A program made the position numbers and the translations under genes. A stretch of DNA of 64,000 bases, from positions 21,941 through 85,940 of the forward strand of contig JALEMR010000021.1 in assembly GCA_022768245.1 (NCBI GenBank), in the 5' to 3' direction. Below, piece by piece: positions 35,495-44,774 of this stretch. The number at the start of each line of letters is the position of its first letter. Position 1 is the stretch's first letter. Under the pieces are notes generated by a model. That model did not search any database and had not been told where the DNA came from. It saw only the letters and a list, made by a program, of their open reading frames with translations. This stretch comes from Oscillospiraceae bacterium. Its GTDB lineage: Bacteria; Bacillota; Clostridia; Oscillospirales; Ruminococcaceae.

Positions 35495-36769
35495 TCACAT
35501 TACATTCTTTTTCTCTTCATAAGCTTCGATCATAGCAGCCGTATATTTCGACATGCTGTTTTTATGTACCTGTACTATCTCGTCGCGGATATTCAGGAAT
35601 GCGTCTGCCAGCAGGGGGTCAAAGTCCCTGCCCCTGCCCTCCTCGATGATGCCGAAGCACTTATCAAGGGGCATTGCCTCGCGGTAGCACCGCTTTTCCG
35701 AAACGGCGTCGAACACATCCGCCACTGCCATTATCCTTGCGGGGAGCGGGATATCTTCCTCTGCGAGCCCCTCGGGATAGCCTTTGCCGTTCCATTTTTC
35801 ATGGTGATATCTTGCGACATTATATGCCATTTCTACGTATTTTTCGTCATCGAAATGAGCGAAGGTCTCGCGGATTATCTTTCCGCCCTTGGCAGAGTGG
35901 GTCTTCATTACATCAAATTCCTCGTCGGTAAGTCTGCCGGGCTTCTGAAGAATGCTGTCGGGAATGGATATCTTCCCGATATCGTGAAGAGGCGCTACCG
36001 TTGAGATATTGCTGATAAAATCGTCGGTAACTATATCTTCGTAAAGCTTTTCCTTTTTAAGCTCCTGTGCAAGCAGCCTGACATAGATGCTTGTCCTTTT
36101 GATATGACCGCCCGTGCTTTCGTCCCTGTTTTCCACGAGGGTGGCAAAGTCGTATATCATCTCGCGGTTGTACATGGCGAGCTTTTCGTAATTTTCCGCG
36201 TCCTCTTCAAGGAGCTTGGAGGTCCGCTTGGTGAGCACGCCCAGCAGCGCCGCAAAGCTTATCAGCGTCAGCAGACGCGGCAGTATGCTGTATAATATCA
36301 AGCCGCGCAGCGTGGTGAAATTGTAATCGGGGCGCCAGTTCAGATAAAAGCCGCAAATCTGTCCGATGACAGTGATGATGATAGTCATTACGGTGGAGAG
36401 ATTCGTCAGCTTTTTTGAGAAATATATCCCCGCGATGGCGATGGGGTATGCATATACAAGCACAACATGATATGTAAGTGTAGTGGCCGTGACGAGCAGG
36501 AACAGTCCCGCAAAGAGCACATACAGATATTTCTGCCAGCCCGCCTTTTTGTCCGTAAATCTGTTGATGACCGTGGGAGAAAGCAGCAGCACCGCGCTGA
36601 TAATATAGGCTGTGGTCATCACGGTCTGGTCTATTATGAAGATGTTCAGCAGATTCAGTATGAAAATGCAGGTGAAAATCACAAAGGTTATTGCCATTAC
36701 CTTTGCAGTCATGATATTTGCGTCTTTTTCGTTGCGGACCAATATCTTGTTAAGTGCAGAACTGCTCAA
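35495..36769 (-). CDS. Membrane-bound HD-GYP phosphodiesterase
   Basis: 424 residues. N-terminal block of about six membrane helices (20-185), a short linker helix, then an HD-GYP domain (about 205-405): HDIGKISIPDSIL (HD plus DxGK), KTHSAKGGKII, ARYHHEKWNGKGYPEGL (the HHE and GYP parts) and RIMAVADVFDAVSEKR. The residues needed for two- or three-metal binding are present, so cyclic-di-GMP hydrolysis is likely. The membrane part may sense a small signal; ligand unknown. May tie to motility control with csrA and the chemoreceptor. Confidence 0.92.
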   Translation of the reverse strand: MSSSALNKILVRNEKDANIMTAKVMAITFVIFTCIFILNLLNIFIIDQTVMTTAYIISAVLLLSPTVINRFTDKKAGWQKYLYVLFAGLFLLVTATTLTYHVVLVYAYPIAIAGIYFSKKLTNLSTVMTIIITVIGQICGFYLNWRPDYNFTTLRGLILYSILPRLLTLISFAALLGVLTKRTSKLLEEDAENYEKLAMYNREMIYDFATLVENRDESTGGHIKRTSIYVRLLAQELKKEKLYEDIVTDDFISNISTVAPLHDIGKISIPDSILQKPGRLTDEEFDVMKTHSAKGGKIIRETFAHFDDEKYVEMAYNVARYHHEKWNGKGYPEGLAEEDIPLPARIMAVADVFDAVSEKRCYREAMPLDKCFGIIEEGRGRDFDPLLADAFLNIRDEIVQVHKNSMSKYTAAMIEAYEEKKNVM

Positions 36770-36797
36770 TTTTATTCCCCCGTTATGCTTTTTCTTT

Positions 36798-36827
36798 ATT
36801 GTATCACATTATGCGGGATAATGTCAA
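36798..36827 (-). promoter_or_regulatory. Promoter of the HD-GYP gene
   Basis: On the minus strand TTGACA (36827-36822), 18 nt, TACAAT (36803-36798). Confidence 0.8.
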
Positions 36828-36869
36828 TGATTTTGCATTTAGTTTTGTTCTTTGGGGATAATATAATTG

Positions 36870-36930
36870 AGGCAACACCGCACAAAGCTTTGATTTTCAG
36901 CCAATAACTGCCCTTCGGGCAGTTATTGAG
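36870..36930. repeat. Intergenic hairpin, possible repeat remnant
   Basis: GAGGCAACACCGCACAAAG near 36870 followed by a perfect 12-bp hairpin (CAATAACTGCCC-TTC-GGGCAGTTATTG, 36902-36928). No T run on either side, so probably not a terminator. The rest of 36770-37170 holds the two divergent promoters. Confidence 0.4.
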
Positions 36931-37004
36931 TACGCACTAAGTATAGACCATAGTTCGGCTCATGTCGTCCAATTGTGTATAAAATGTAAAATTTAATAAA
37001 CCCC

Positions 37005-37033
37005 TTGAAATTTTGTTGTAAATGTTGTACAAT
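37005..37033 (+). promoter_or_regulatory. Promoter of the alpha-xylosidase gene
   Basis: TTGAAA (37005-37010), 17 nt, TACAAT (37028-37033). Confidence 0.8.
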
Positions 37034-37170
37034 AAAATCAATAACACGAAGGAATAATTTTGGCGATCGATTTGTTCTCGTATCTGCACTGTTTTCGCCG
37101 GGGTTTCTTTCGGTTTATAAATTTTATGGCTGTAAACGATTACAAATTCAACCTTAAGGAGGAGAACCCA

Positions 37171-39510
37171 ATGAAATTTGCAGACGGATTCTGGCTCAAT
37201 CAGAAGGGCTACGATGTAAGCTATGCTTCTCAGGCTTACGAGGTCACACCTATCGAAAACGGACTCAATATCCTCGCAACAACACAGTATATCCAGAACA
37301 GAGGCATGACCCTCGGCGGTCCCGTGCTGGATATCAATATCACTTCCACACAGAAAAACGTGTTCAAGGTGTCTATCGACCACTACAAGGGCACTCTCGA
37401 CAATATGCCCAAGTTCGAGCTTACCGAGGACTGGGGCTGCAAGCCGCAGGTAAAGGAGACCGAACAGACCTGGGAGATCATCTCCGGCGATACAAAGGCT
37501 GTTATCGGCAAGTATAACTGGGGCATCAACTATTTCTACAAGGATAAGAAGCTCACGGGCGGCGGCTGGAGAGCTCAGACTATCGTACATGAGAGCGAAT
37601 TCAAGAAGTCCGCAAGAGTAAGCGCCGCTCAGGACGATACCTTCTGGAGCTATCCTCAGAACCCTGAAACTACATATCTCCGTGAACAGCTCACCCTGTC
37701 CGTAGGCGAGTGCATCTACGGCTTCGGCGAGAAGTTCACTCCCCTTGTAAAGAACGGTCAGAACGTTGAGATATGGAACTCCGACGGCGGTACCTGCTCC
37801 GACCAGTCCTACAAGAGCATTCCCTTCTGCGTATCCTCCAGAGGGTACGGTATTTTCGTAAACTCCTCCGACAAGGTATCCTATGAGGTGGCTTCCGATA
37901 CCGTTTCAAAGATGTCCTTCACCGTTCCCGGCGAGCATCTTGAATACTTCGTTATCGGCGGCGGGAACATCACCGAGGTGCTCTCCAACTATACCGACCT
38001 TACCGGCAAGCCCGCCCTTCCTCCCGCATATACCTTCGGACTCTGGCTCACTACCTCCTTCACCACAAAGTACGACGAGGAAACTGTTACCTCCTTCATC
38101 GACGGCATGGCTGAAAGAGATATCCCTCTGCAGGTGTTCCACTTCGACTGCTTCTGGATGAAGGAGTTCCGGTGGTGCGACTTCGAGTGGGACAAGCGTC
38201 AGTTCCCCGACCCTGCGGCTATGCTTAACCGTCTCAAGACCGAAAAGGGTCTGGAGATATGCGTCTGGATAAATCCCTACATCGCACAGAGAAGCTCTCT
38301 CTTCGACGAGGGCGTGAAGAACGGCTACTTCATCAAGAATCTTGACGGCAGCGTCTTCCAGTGCGATATGTGGCAGCCCGGCATGGCTATCGTTGACTTT
38401 ACCAATCCCGACGCCTGCAAGTGGTATCAGGAGAAGCTCCGCAGACTCTGCGAGATGGGCGTGAACTGCTTCAAGACCGACTTCGGCGAGAGAATACCCA
38501 CAAAGGTCAAGTATTTCGACGGCTCCGACCCCTATGCTATGCATAACTATTATACCTACCTCTACAACAAGACGGTGTTCGATGTTCTGGAGGAATATAA
38601 CGGCAAGAACAAGGCATGCCTGTTCGCACGCTCCGCAACTGTGGGCGGACAGAAATTCCCCGTACACTGGGGCGGCGACTGCTCCGCAGAGTATACCTCC
38701 ATGGCGGAAACTCTCCGCGGCGGACTCTCACTCTGCATGAGCGGCTTCGGCTTCTTCTCACACGACATGAGCGGCTTCGAGGCTACCGCTACTCCCGATA
38801 TCTACAAGCGCTGGGCAGCCTTCGGACTTCTTTCCTCTCATTCCCGTCTCCACGGAAACTCTTCCTACAGAGTGCCCTGGCTCTTTGACGAGGAATCCGT
38901 TGATGTGCTCCGCTTCTTCACGAAGCTCAAGGGCAAGCTTATGCCTTACATCTGGGCACAGGCAATAAAGACCCACGAGGTCGGCGTTCCCATGATGAGA
39001 GCTATGGTCATCGACTTTGCGGACGACCCCGTATGCCGTCAGCTGGATACACAGTATATGTTCGGCGATAACCTCCTTGTTGCGCCTGTCTTCAACGAAG
39101 AGGGCACAGCGGAATTCTACGTTCCCGAGGGAAAATGGACCGACATCATCAGCGGCAGACAGTACGAGGGCGGCAAGTTCTATAACGAGAAGTTCGACTA
39201 TATGTCTCTTCCCTGCCTTGCAAAGCCCGACAGCATCATCGCATACGGCAATTTTGTACGCGACTTTGAGTACGATTATCTGGACGGCGCAGAGTTTGTT
39301 ATCTACGAGCCCTCCGACGGCTGTGAGATAACTGCTTCCGTATATGATACCGAGGCGGAGAATGTATTCACTCTTACCGCAAAGCGCACAGGAAACATCG
39401 TCGAGGTGGCATACACCGAGACCGACAAGCATTTCAGCGTAAGCGTATTCGGCAAGGAGCCCATCAAGGTAAGCCCCACCACAAACGGCAAGGTAATTAT
39501 TCAGCTGTAA
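37171..39510 (+). CDS. yicI: GH31 alpha-xylosidase
   Basis: 779 residues from the ATG at 37171, preceded by AAGGAGGAG; a longer frame from 37060 has no site. The N-terminal beta-sandwich leads to a (beta/alpha)8 barrel with nucleophile Asp437 in CFKTDFGERIPT and acid/base Asp503 in HWGGDCSAEYTSMAE; their 66-residue spacing equals that of E. coli YicI (416 and 482). The KTDFGE form and FWMKEFRWCDFEWD are typical of alpha-xylosidases rather than alpha-glucosidases. No signal peptide, so it acts inside the cell on imported xyloglucan or isoprimeverose oligosaccharides. Monocistronic, with a strong terminator. Confidence 0.94.
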   Translation: MKFADGFWLNQKGYDVSYASQAYEVTPIENGLNILATTQYIQNRGMTLGGPVLDINITSTQKNVFKVSIDHYKGTLDNMPKFELTEDWGCKPQVKETEQTWEIISGDTKAVIGKYNWGINYFYKDKKLTGGGWRAQTIVHESEFKKSARVSAAQDDTFWSYPQNPETTYLREQLTLSVGECIYGFGEKFTPLVKNGQNVEIWNSDGGTCSDQSYKSIPFCVSSRGYGIFVNSSDKVSYEVASDTVSKMSFTVPGEHLEYFVIGGGNITEVLSNYTDLTGKPALPPAYTFGLWLTTSFTTKYDEETVTSFIDGMAERDIPLQVFHFDCFWMKEFRWCDFEWDKRQFPDPAAMLNRLKTEKGLEICVWINPYIAQRSSLFDEGVKNGYFIKNLDGSVFQCDMWQPGMAIVDFTNPDACKWYQEKLRRLCEMGVNCFKTDFGERIPTKVKYFDGSDPYAMHNYYTYLYNKTVFDVLEEYNGKNKACLFARSATVGGQKFPVHWGGDCSAEYTSMAETLRGGLSLCMSGFGFFSHDMSGFEATATPDIYKRWAAFGLLSSHSRLHGNSSYRVPWLFDEESVDVLRFFTKLKGKLMPYIWAQAIKTHEVGVPMMRAMVIDFADDPVCRQLDTQYMFGDNLLVAPVFNEEGTAEFYVPEGKWTDIISGRQYEGGKFYNEKFDYMSLPCLAKPDSIIAYGNFVRDFEYDYLDGAEFVIYEPSDGCEITASVYDTEAENVFTLTAKRTGNIVEVAYTETDKHFSVSVFGKEPIKVSPTTNGKVIIQL

Positions 39511-39524
39511 TTACGCAGTGATAT

Positions 39525-39576
39525 AAACACGGACAGGATAACAGGCGGTGTGCTTGTTATCCTGTCCGTGTTTTTT
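39525..39576 (+). terminator. Strong terminator after the alpha-xylosidase gene
   Basis: AAACACGGACAGGATAACA pairs with TGTTATCCTGTCCGTGTTT around a short loop, followed by T6. One of the most stable hairpins in the window. Confidence 0.93.
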
Positions 39577-39619
39577 ATTGTTTCATTCACTGCCGATGAC
39601 CCATTCCGAGCGGATATTC

Positions 39620-41638
39620 TCACTCGGTATAGTAATATATATTTTCGGTGAAGTGTACATTGTTGAATATATCGGTTATCCTGTAATAGATGACCGTCAT
39701 TCCCAGATAGGACACGTCCTCGTAGGTCACGCGGGTCTTTCCGACGGTGTATACGTAATCGTCTGCCAGTATGCTGTCCTGATATTCGATATTTTCGTCG
39801 TAGACATCGTAGTATATCTTGAAGGTGTCGCCCTTTTCCGCGGAGATAAGTCTTGAAGCACGTCCCTGATCGTCAAGAGGGCTCCATGCCATGATCGTGC
39901 CGTTATCGGGATAGGTGTACCGGTCGTTGTCCCACATGAGATATATCCGTGCATATAAACCGTTATACTCGCCGTAGGTACAGCTGATATGCGTCGTGTA
40001 GCCGTCATCGGTGGTCGTTTCTATATAATAGCAGGGTATAGGCGTGCCGTTCAGGGATACCCACGTTTCGTCGTACTCTACGATAAGGCGTCCCTTGCTG
40101 TCGAAGTCATATATATTATCCGTGCCGAAATCAACGGCGTAGCCCGCGTCTTCATTATAATAGTACATACAGAGCTCATATCTGCTGATCGTTGCGCTCT
40201 GGTCGTCGGTGATGGGGCATACCCAGCGGCCGTTTATCTTTTTGACCTCCAAATCGTCGTCGTCGAGGTAGAATTTTTTGTAATAGCTGTCGGAGTAGAA
40301 CTTCGATTCGTCGTACCAGCCGCAGTCGGAATAGTCACGCGCTTTGGAGGCGCCCAGATAATACTGCTGACCGCCTGCCATTATATTGGCGAAATAGTTC
40401 AGAAATTTGGTGTAGGACGTTTTGACGCCCGCTGTATCGTATATATTGATCACGGTGTCGAGATTTTCCAGGTCATCAAAGGGGAAGGCAATGGAAAGTC
40501 CTCCGCTGCCTACCGGCGAGCCCGTGGACTTATGGTAAATGACAGCCTTTTTTACCGCTGTTTTCAGTGATGCAGCCGATTTTGATAAAGTGCTGTTATC
40601 CGAGAAGCAGGAAGCATAGTCGGCAATATCCACCAGCTCGGTATAGCTGTCGTATATGGAAAGCCCCGATCTGCTCTTGGCGATGATGTGATATTTCTTT
40701 GACTTCAGAAGGGATAATGATTTCTGTGAAAATGTGTTCAGTGCAGGGATCACATATTGTTTTATGCGTGACAGATCTATCACGGAAATGTCGGAGTTGT
40801 TGTACGAGCCTTGTAAAGCTGACTCCTTCACCGTGGAATCTACTATCTTTTTGCCGAGCTTCGTTGTGGAAAGCTTCGGGTTATTGCAGAGGGACTTTAT
40901 CCAGTCGGTATAGTACCAGCCGATGCCGCTTACGGAATCCTCCGAGGCGATAAGATGATCTGCGTATCCCGAGGTCATGAGAGCGGTCTCCAGAGTTGCC
41001 ATAAGACAAGCGTCAAAGCCCACGAAATCGAAATGTACGCCGCCTTTTTTCAGTGCGGCATTGTAATCCTCGAGGCTCATGGATTCATAGCTGTATACCT
41101 GATCCATGCCGAAGCCGCCGATCGTTCCGCCGCCGTGGTCCCAGAGCACGAGTCCATAACGTGAAGCGGGATAGTTTTTCTTACAGTATCTGATAAAATT
41201 GCCGAGAGTGTTCTTGCTGCTCATATTCTGCATGCCGACGGAATTGTCGACCAGTTCAAGCCCGTATGACTCGACCTTGAAGCGCTGGCATTTTTTCGAG
41301 CTGATGCCGTCGTAATACCATCTTACCGTTCCTCCCGTCTGGATGATGATGTTAACGTTCTTTCCGCTGTAGCCATTGCATATCTCTTCGATATCATCGG
41401 TGGCGAGACCGCCGTCCGATTCAAGATTTGAGCCTACCATGTAGACCATCAGTGTGAATCCCGCCTTGGAGGAAGAAGCGTACATATCTGCAAGCTCCGA
41501 CTCTGCGGAATATTCCTGCGTTATGCCCGCAGAAGTATATTCCTCGGCAGAAACCGAGGGCGTGTATACCGATGTCAGCGCTGTGACCGCCAGAACGGCA
41601 GCCGATACTGCCGATACTAATTTTTTAAATATGTTCAT
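39620..41638 (-). CDS. Secreted clostripain-family (C11) cysteine protease
   Basis: 672 residues from MNIFKKLVSAVSAAVLAVTA, which gives a clean signal peptide ending VSA near residue 31; the longer in-frame start at 41734 adds an implausible leader. Catalytic dyad: His in LVLWDHGGGTIGG and Cys in FVGFDACLMATLE. MVYMVGSNLESDGG and NIIIQTGG are family strands. After the protease core (about 60-420) comes a beta-rich region of unknown fold to the end (repeated DDDLE, YGEYNGLYARIYLMW). No dockerin or wall anchor was seen, so probably released. It lies 40 nt after aroE on the same strand. Confidence 0.92.
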   Translation of the reverse strand: MNIFKKLVSAVSAAVLAVTALTSVYTPSVSAEEYTSAGITQEYSAESELADMYASSSKAGFTLMVYMVGSNLESDGGLATDDIEEICNGYSGKNVNIIIQTGGTVRWYYDGISSKKCQRFKVESYGLELVDNSVGMQNMSSKNTLGNFIRYCKKNYPASRYGLVLWDHGGGTIGGFGMDQVYSYESMSLEDYNAALKKGGVHFDFVGFDACLMATLETALMTSGYADHLIASEDSVSGIGWYYTDWIKSLCNNPKLSTTKLGKKIVDSTVKESALQGSYNNSDISVIDLSRIKQYVIPALNTFSQKSLSLLKSKKYHIIAKSRSGLSIYDSYTELVDIADYASCFSDNSTLSKSAASLKTAVKKAVIYHKSTGSPVGSGGLSIAFPFDDLENLDTVINIYDTAGVKTSYTKFLNYFANIMAGGQQYYLGASKARDYSDCGWYDESKFYSDSYYKKFYLDDDDLEVKKINGRWVCPITDDQSATISRYELCMYYYNEDAGYAVDFGTDNIYDFDSKGRLIVEYDETWVSLNGTPIPCYYIETTTDDGYTTHISCTYGEYNGLYARIYLMWDNDRYTYPDNGTIMAWSPLDDQGRASRLISAEKGDTFKIYYDVYDENIEYQDSILADDYVYTVGKTRVTYEDVSYLGMTVIYYRITDIFNNVHFTENIYYYTE

Positions 41639-41678
41639 TTTTAAGATACCCCATTCCAATGATGATGTATGAGCTGTG

Positions 41679-42512
41679 TTACTGCGCCATAAGCCTGTGC
41701 ATATCGGCGATGAGCTGTTCGATGTCGCTGTCATTGTATCTGCTGCCGTCCCAGTATTCGTGAGCTACCACAGCCTGCCATACCAGCATAGCCATGCCGC
41801 CTGCGGTCTTTATGCCGTGATTTTTGGCGGTCTGTATAAGCTTTGTCACCTCGGGATTGTAGATGATATCGAACACGAAGCCGCACCTTTTAACGACGTC
41901 CTCGGTGACGGGACAGTCGTCGACCTTGGGGAACATTCCCACGGGAGAAGCGTTTACCAGCAGATCGAAGCTGCCGCTTATCTCCTCGGGGTGAACTACG
42001 GTGATACTGCCCTTTGCACCGTTCTTTTCGGCGTATTCCTTAACGGGATCGACGGTGTTCTCAAAGCCGGGCAGCACGGAGATAGTCAGCTCCGCTCCGT
42101 GACGTACAGCCTCGATAGCGGTCATGCGTCCCACGCCGCCGCAGCCGCACTGGAGCACCTTTCCTTCAAGGGAAGCGCCCGCCGCCGACAGGGAGCGGAG
42201 AAATCCGTCGCAGTCGGTGTTGCTGCCGATGTGCTTACCGTTTTTGTTGGTGACGCAGTTCACGGAGTTATAGCGCTTGGCGGAGTCGTCAAGCTCGTCG
42301 ATGTACTTGATTATATCCACCTTGTAGGGGATAGTTATGTTAAATCCGTCCAGAGCGAGAAGCTCCTCTGCCTTTGACGGTAATTCCTCGGGAGGTATTT
42401 CCTTGACCTCGTAAGAGAAGTCCTTCACGCCCGCCAGCTCGAAGAGCCTGTTATGTATGGGCGGCGACATGGTATGCTTAAGGGGATACCCCAGAAGTCC
42501 GTATTTTTTCAT
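41679..42512 (-). CDS. aroE: Shikimate dehydrogenase
   Basis: 277 residues. NADPH-dependent reduction of 3-dehydroshikimate in aromatic amino acid synthesis. LLGYPLKHTMSPPIHNRLF is the shikimate-binding start, NITIPYKVDIIKYID carries the catalytic Lys, and NTDCDGF the catalytic Asp. The nucleotide-binding loop is CGCGGVGRMTAIEAV, slightly changed from the usual GxGGxxxA. Between fabD and the clostripain gene on the minus strand. Confidence 0.95.
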   Translation of the reverse strand: MKKYGLLGYPLKHTMSPPIHNRLFELAGVKDFSYEVKEIPPEELPSKAEELLALDGFNITIPYKVDIIKYIDELDDSAKRYNSVNCVTNKNGKHIGSNTDCDGFLRSLSAAGASLEGKVLQCGCGGVGRMTAIEAVRHGAELTISVLPGFENTVDPVKEYAEKNGAKGSITVVHPEEISGSFDLLVNASPVGMFPKVDDCPVTEDVVKRCGFVFDIIYNPEVTKLIQTAKNHGIKTAGGMAMLVWQAVVAHEYWDGSRYNDSDIEQLIADMHRLMAQ

Positions 42513-42540
42513 AAGTGTATCAGTCCTTTCTTGTTGAGCT

Positions 42541-42620
42541 AATAGCGATTAGCGATTAGCAATTAGCGGGATAGTATTCAGTTCATAGCTAATATCTAAT
42601 AGCTATTTGCTATTTGCTGT
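42541..42620. repeat. Inverted 7-base repeat array between aroE and fabD
   Basis: Left arm of ATTAGCG/ATTAGCA units (AGCGATTAGCGATTAGCAAT), short centre, right arm of GCTAATA/GCTATTT units. The right arm runs into fabD, so the last codons and stop of fabD (AGCAAATAG) are made of the repeat. Same family as the arrays at 48693, 53517, 56986 and 58501. Confidence 0.8.
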
Positions 42621-43533
42621 TACCCGCCTTGTCTAAGCTTGAATTATCTTCAATGTTGCTGATAGTTACGCCCTTGAGGGTTTTCTTTACCAGTCCCGAG
42701 AGCACCTTGCCGGGTCCTAACTCAATGTAGGTGTCAATGCCGTCTGCCTGCATATTGGCAAGCTCTGTTGTGAACTTTACGGGGGAGACTATGTGCTGTG
42801 CCAGTCTTTCGGGCATGTTTCCGAAGTCGGTCAGCTTCTCGCCCGACAGATTTGAATAAAAATCAACATTTTCGGGCATTTTGAAGGTAAAGTCCTTAGC
42901 TTTGGGAAGAAATTCCTCTGCGGCGGGCTGCATGAGCTTTGAATGGAATGCCGACGAAACATTCAGCTTTACCGCACGATAGCCCATTTCCGCAAGCTTT
43001 GCCGCAGCCTTTTCCGCAGCGGCAGTATCTCCCGCAATGACAGTCTGCGCAGCGGAATTGTAGTTTACGGGGACTACATAGCCCTCGGTCTCCTCGCAGA
43101 CCTTGTCCACGGCGGTCATGTCCTTGCCGATGATCGCGTACATTGCTCCGTCCGAGCCTTCCGCAGCCCTCTGCATTGCCTCGGAGCGCAGCTTGATGAG
43201 CTTAAAGCCGTCCGCTCTGGATACTATGCCGCAGGCAACAAGCGCCGCATATTCTCCCAGAGAATGTCCCGCAGCTGCGGAGAAGCCTATGCCGTTTGCC
43301 TTTGCCGCTTCAAATGCAGCCAGCGATACTGCCATTATGGCGGGCTGCGATATTACGGTCTTTGCAAGCTCTTCGGCGGGAGCATTGCGGCACTTATCCT
43401 CTAAATCGAAGCCTAGAATGTCCGAAGCTTCGGTGAATACCTCCTTAGCCTCCGAATAGCGGTCGATAAGCTCCGCGCCCATTCCCGGGTACTGGGACCC
43501 CTGTCCCGAAAAAAGAAATACGTTCTTTGACAT
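42610..43533 (-). CDS. fabD: Malonyl-CoA:ACP transacylase
   Basis: 307 residues from MSKNVFLFSGQGSQ; GGAGG lies 7 nt before this ATG. FSGQGSQYPGMG is the oxyanion loop, the nucleophile Ser is in GHSLGEYAALVA, and the catalytic His in SAFHSKLMQ. Loads malonyl groups on ACP for chain extension. It is divergent from the rest of the FAS operon, 228 nt from fabH. The last residues lie within an inverted repeat array. Confidence 0.96.
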   Translation of the reverse strand: MSKNVFLFSGQGSQYPGMGAELIDRYSEAKEVFTEASDILGFDLEDKCRNAPAEELAKTVISQPAIMAVSLAAFEAAKANGIGFSAAAGHSLGEYAALVACGIVSRADGFKLIKLRSEAMQRAAEGSDGAMYAIIGKDMTAVDKVCEETEGYVVPVNYNSAAQTVIAGDTAAAEKAAAKLAEMGYRAVKLNVSSAFHSKLMQPAAEEFLPKAKDFTFKMPENVDFYSNLSGEKLTDFGNMPERLAQHIVSPVKFTTELANMQADGIDTYIELGPGKVLSGLVKKTLKGVTISNIEDNSSLDKAGNSK

Positions 43534-43636
43534 GTTTTTTCCTCCGATTCTATAATTATTACTGTTTGTAAAATTATACAAAACGTATTATCAAAAAGAT
43601 TTATAGTAAAACCTCTCAAAAAAAACTAAAAAATCA

Positions 43637-43666
43637 TTGACAAAACGGCATGATTTATATTAAAAT
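43637..43666 (+). promoter_or_regulatory. Promoter of the fatty acid operon (fabH)
   Basis: TTGACA (43637-43642), 18 nt, TAAAAT (43661-43666). No FapR or FabT operator of known form was recognised in the fabD-fabH gap. Confidence 0.7.
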
Positions 43667-43761
43667 AGATAATAGGGCTTGTATGCGTAAACAGTAAATG
43701 TTACATTACCATTATAGCATATAAAAGTAAAAAATACAATATATCGGGAGGATTTTTTTTC

Positions 43762-44757
43762 ATGGGAGTAAATATTTTGGGAATAGGAAGCTATGTGCCC
43801 CCTCTTACCGTTGATAATGATATGATGTCCACTATCGTTGATACCAACGACGAATGGATAACAACGCGCACAGGTATCAAGACAAGACATATGGTGAACG
43901 GAGAATCCACCTGGTATATTGGCGCACAGGCGGCTAAGGCTGCCGTCCTGAATGCAGGTATCGACGTCAAGGATATCGGACTTATCATAGATTCCACCAT
44001 TACGCTGGAGTTCCATACTCCGTCCGCAGCCTGCCTTATCCAGAGGGAAATAGGCGCGGAAAATGCCGCATGCTTCGATATCGGAGCGGCGTGCTCGGGC
44101 TTCGTTTACGGATTCGATACCGCAATGCGCTATCTTATGACCGACGACAGCCTTAAATATGTGCTTCTCGTGGCAAACGAGGCGCTTTCGAGGATAACCA
44201 ATTTCGAGGACCGTTCCTCCTGCGTGCTCTTCGGAGACGGCGCGGCGGCAGTCGTTCTCGAAAAGAGCGACAAGCTGTTCACAAGCTGGCTGGGCGCAGA
44301 CGGAAACGGTGCCAAGTTCCTCTACTGCAGGAGTGGCAAGGCTGACCACCCCTTCATGACCGAGGACAGGGAAAACGTCCACGACGGCATGGACGACAGC
44401 ATCACTCACGAGTACATCTTCCAGGACGGCAAGGAAGTGTACAAGTTCGCAACAAAGGCTCTTCCTACAGCCGCTCTCAATGCTGCCAAGAAGATAGATA
44501 TGGATATCGGTGATGTGGACGTGTTCGTTCCTCATCAGGCAAACGTTAGAATTATCGAGACCGCGGCTAAGAATCTCGGCGTTTCTCTGGATAAATTCGT
44601 ACTTACTCTGGACAGGTTCGGCAATACATCAAGCGCGTCTATCCCTCTCGCATTCGACGACGCTGTCCGCACAGGCAGGATAAAGCGGGGAGATAAGGTC
44701 TGCTTCGTAGGCTTCGGCGCAGGACTTACTCTCGGCTCGGTAATTTTCGAATATTAA
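43762..44757 (+). CDS. fabH: Beta-ketoacyl-ACP synthase III
   Basis: 331 residues. Starts fatty acid synthesis by joining acetyl- or branched acyl-CoA to malonyl-ACP. Catalytic Cys111 in FDIGAACSGFVYG, His in VFVPHQANVRII, and Asn in DRFGNTSSASIP. TNDEWITTRTGIKTR is the usual N-terminal signature. First gene of an eleven-gene block that runs to acpP. Confidence 0.97.
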   Translation: MGVNILGIGSYVPPLTVDNDMMSTIVDTNDEWITTRTGIKTRHMVNGESTWYIGAQAAKAAVLNAGIDVKDIGLIIDSTITLEFHTPSAACLIQREIGAENAACFDIGAACSGFVYGFDTAMRYLMTDDSLKYVLLVANEALSRITNFEDRSSCVLFGDGAAAVVLEKSDKLFTSWLGADGNGAKFLYCRSGKADHPFMTEDRENVHDGMDDSITHEYIFQDGKEVYKFATKALPTAALNAAKKIDMDIGDVDVFVPHQANVRIIETAAKNLGVSLDKFVLTLDRFGNTSSASIPLAFDDAVRTGRIKRGDKVCFVGFGAGLTLGSVIFEY

Positions 44758-44774
44758 TAAGAGGTGAAAATATC

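Noticed and set aside
36870..36930. Terminator upstream of the alpha-xylosidase gene
   Set aside because: The hairpin is perfect but lacks a T run on both strands and lies between two divergent promoters.
43534..43761. FapR or FabT operator in the fabD-fabH gap
   Set aside because: No palindrome resembling the known operators was found; only promoter-like and AT-rich sequence.
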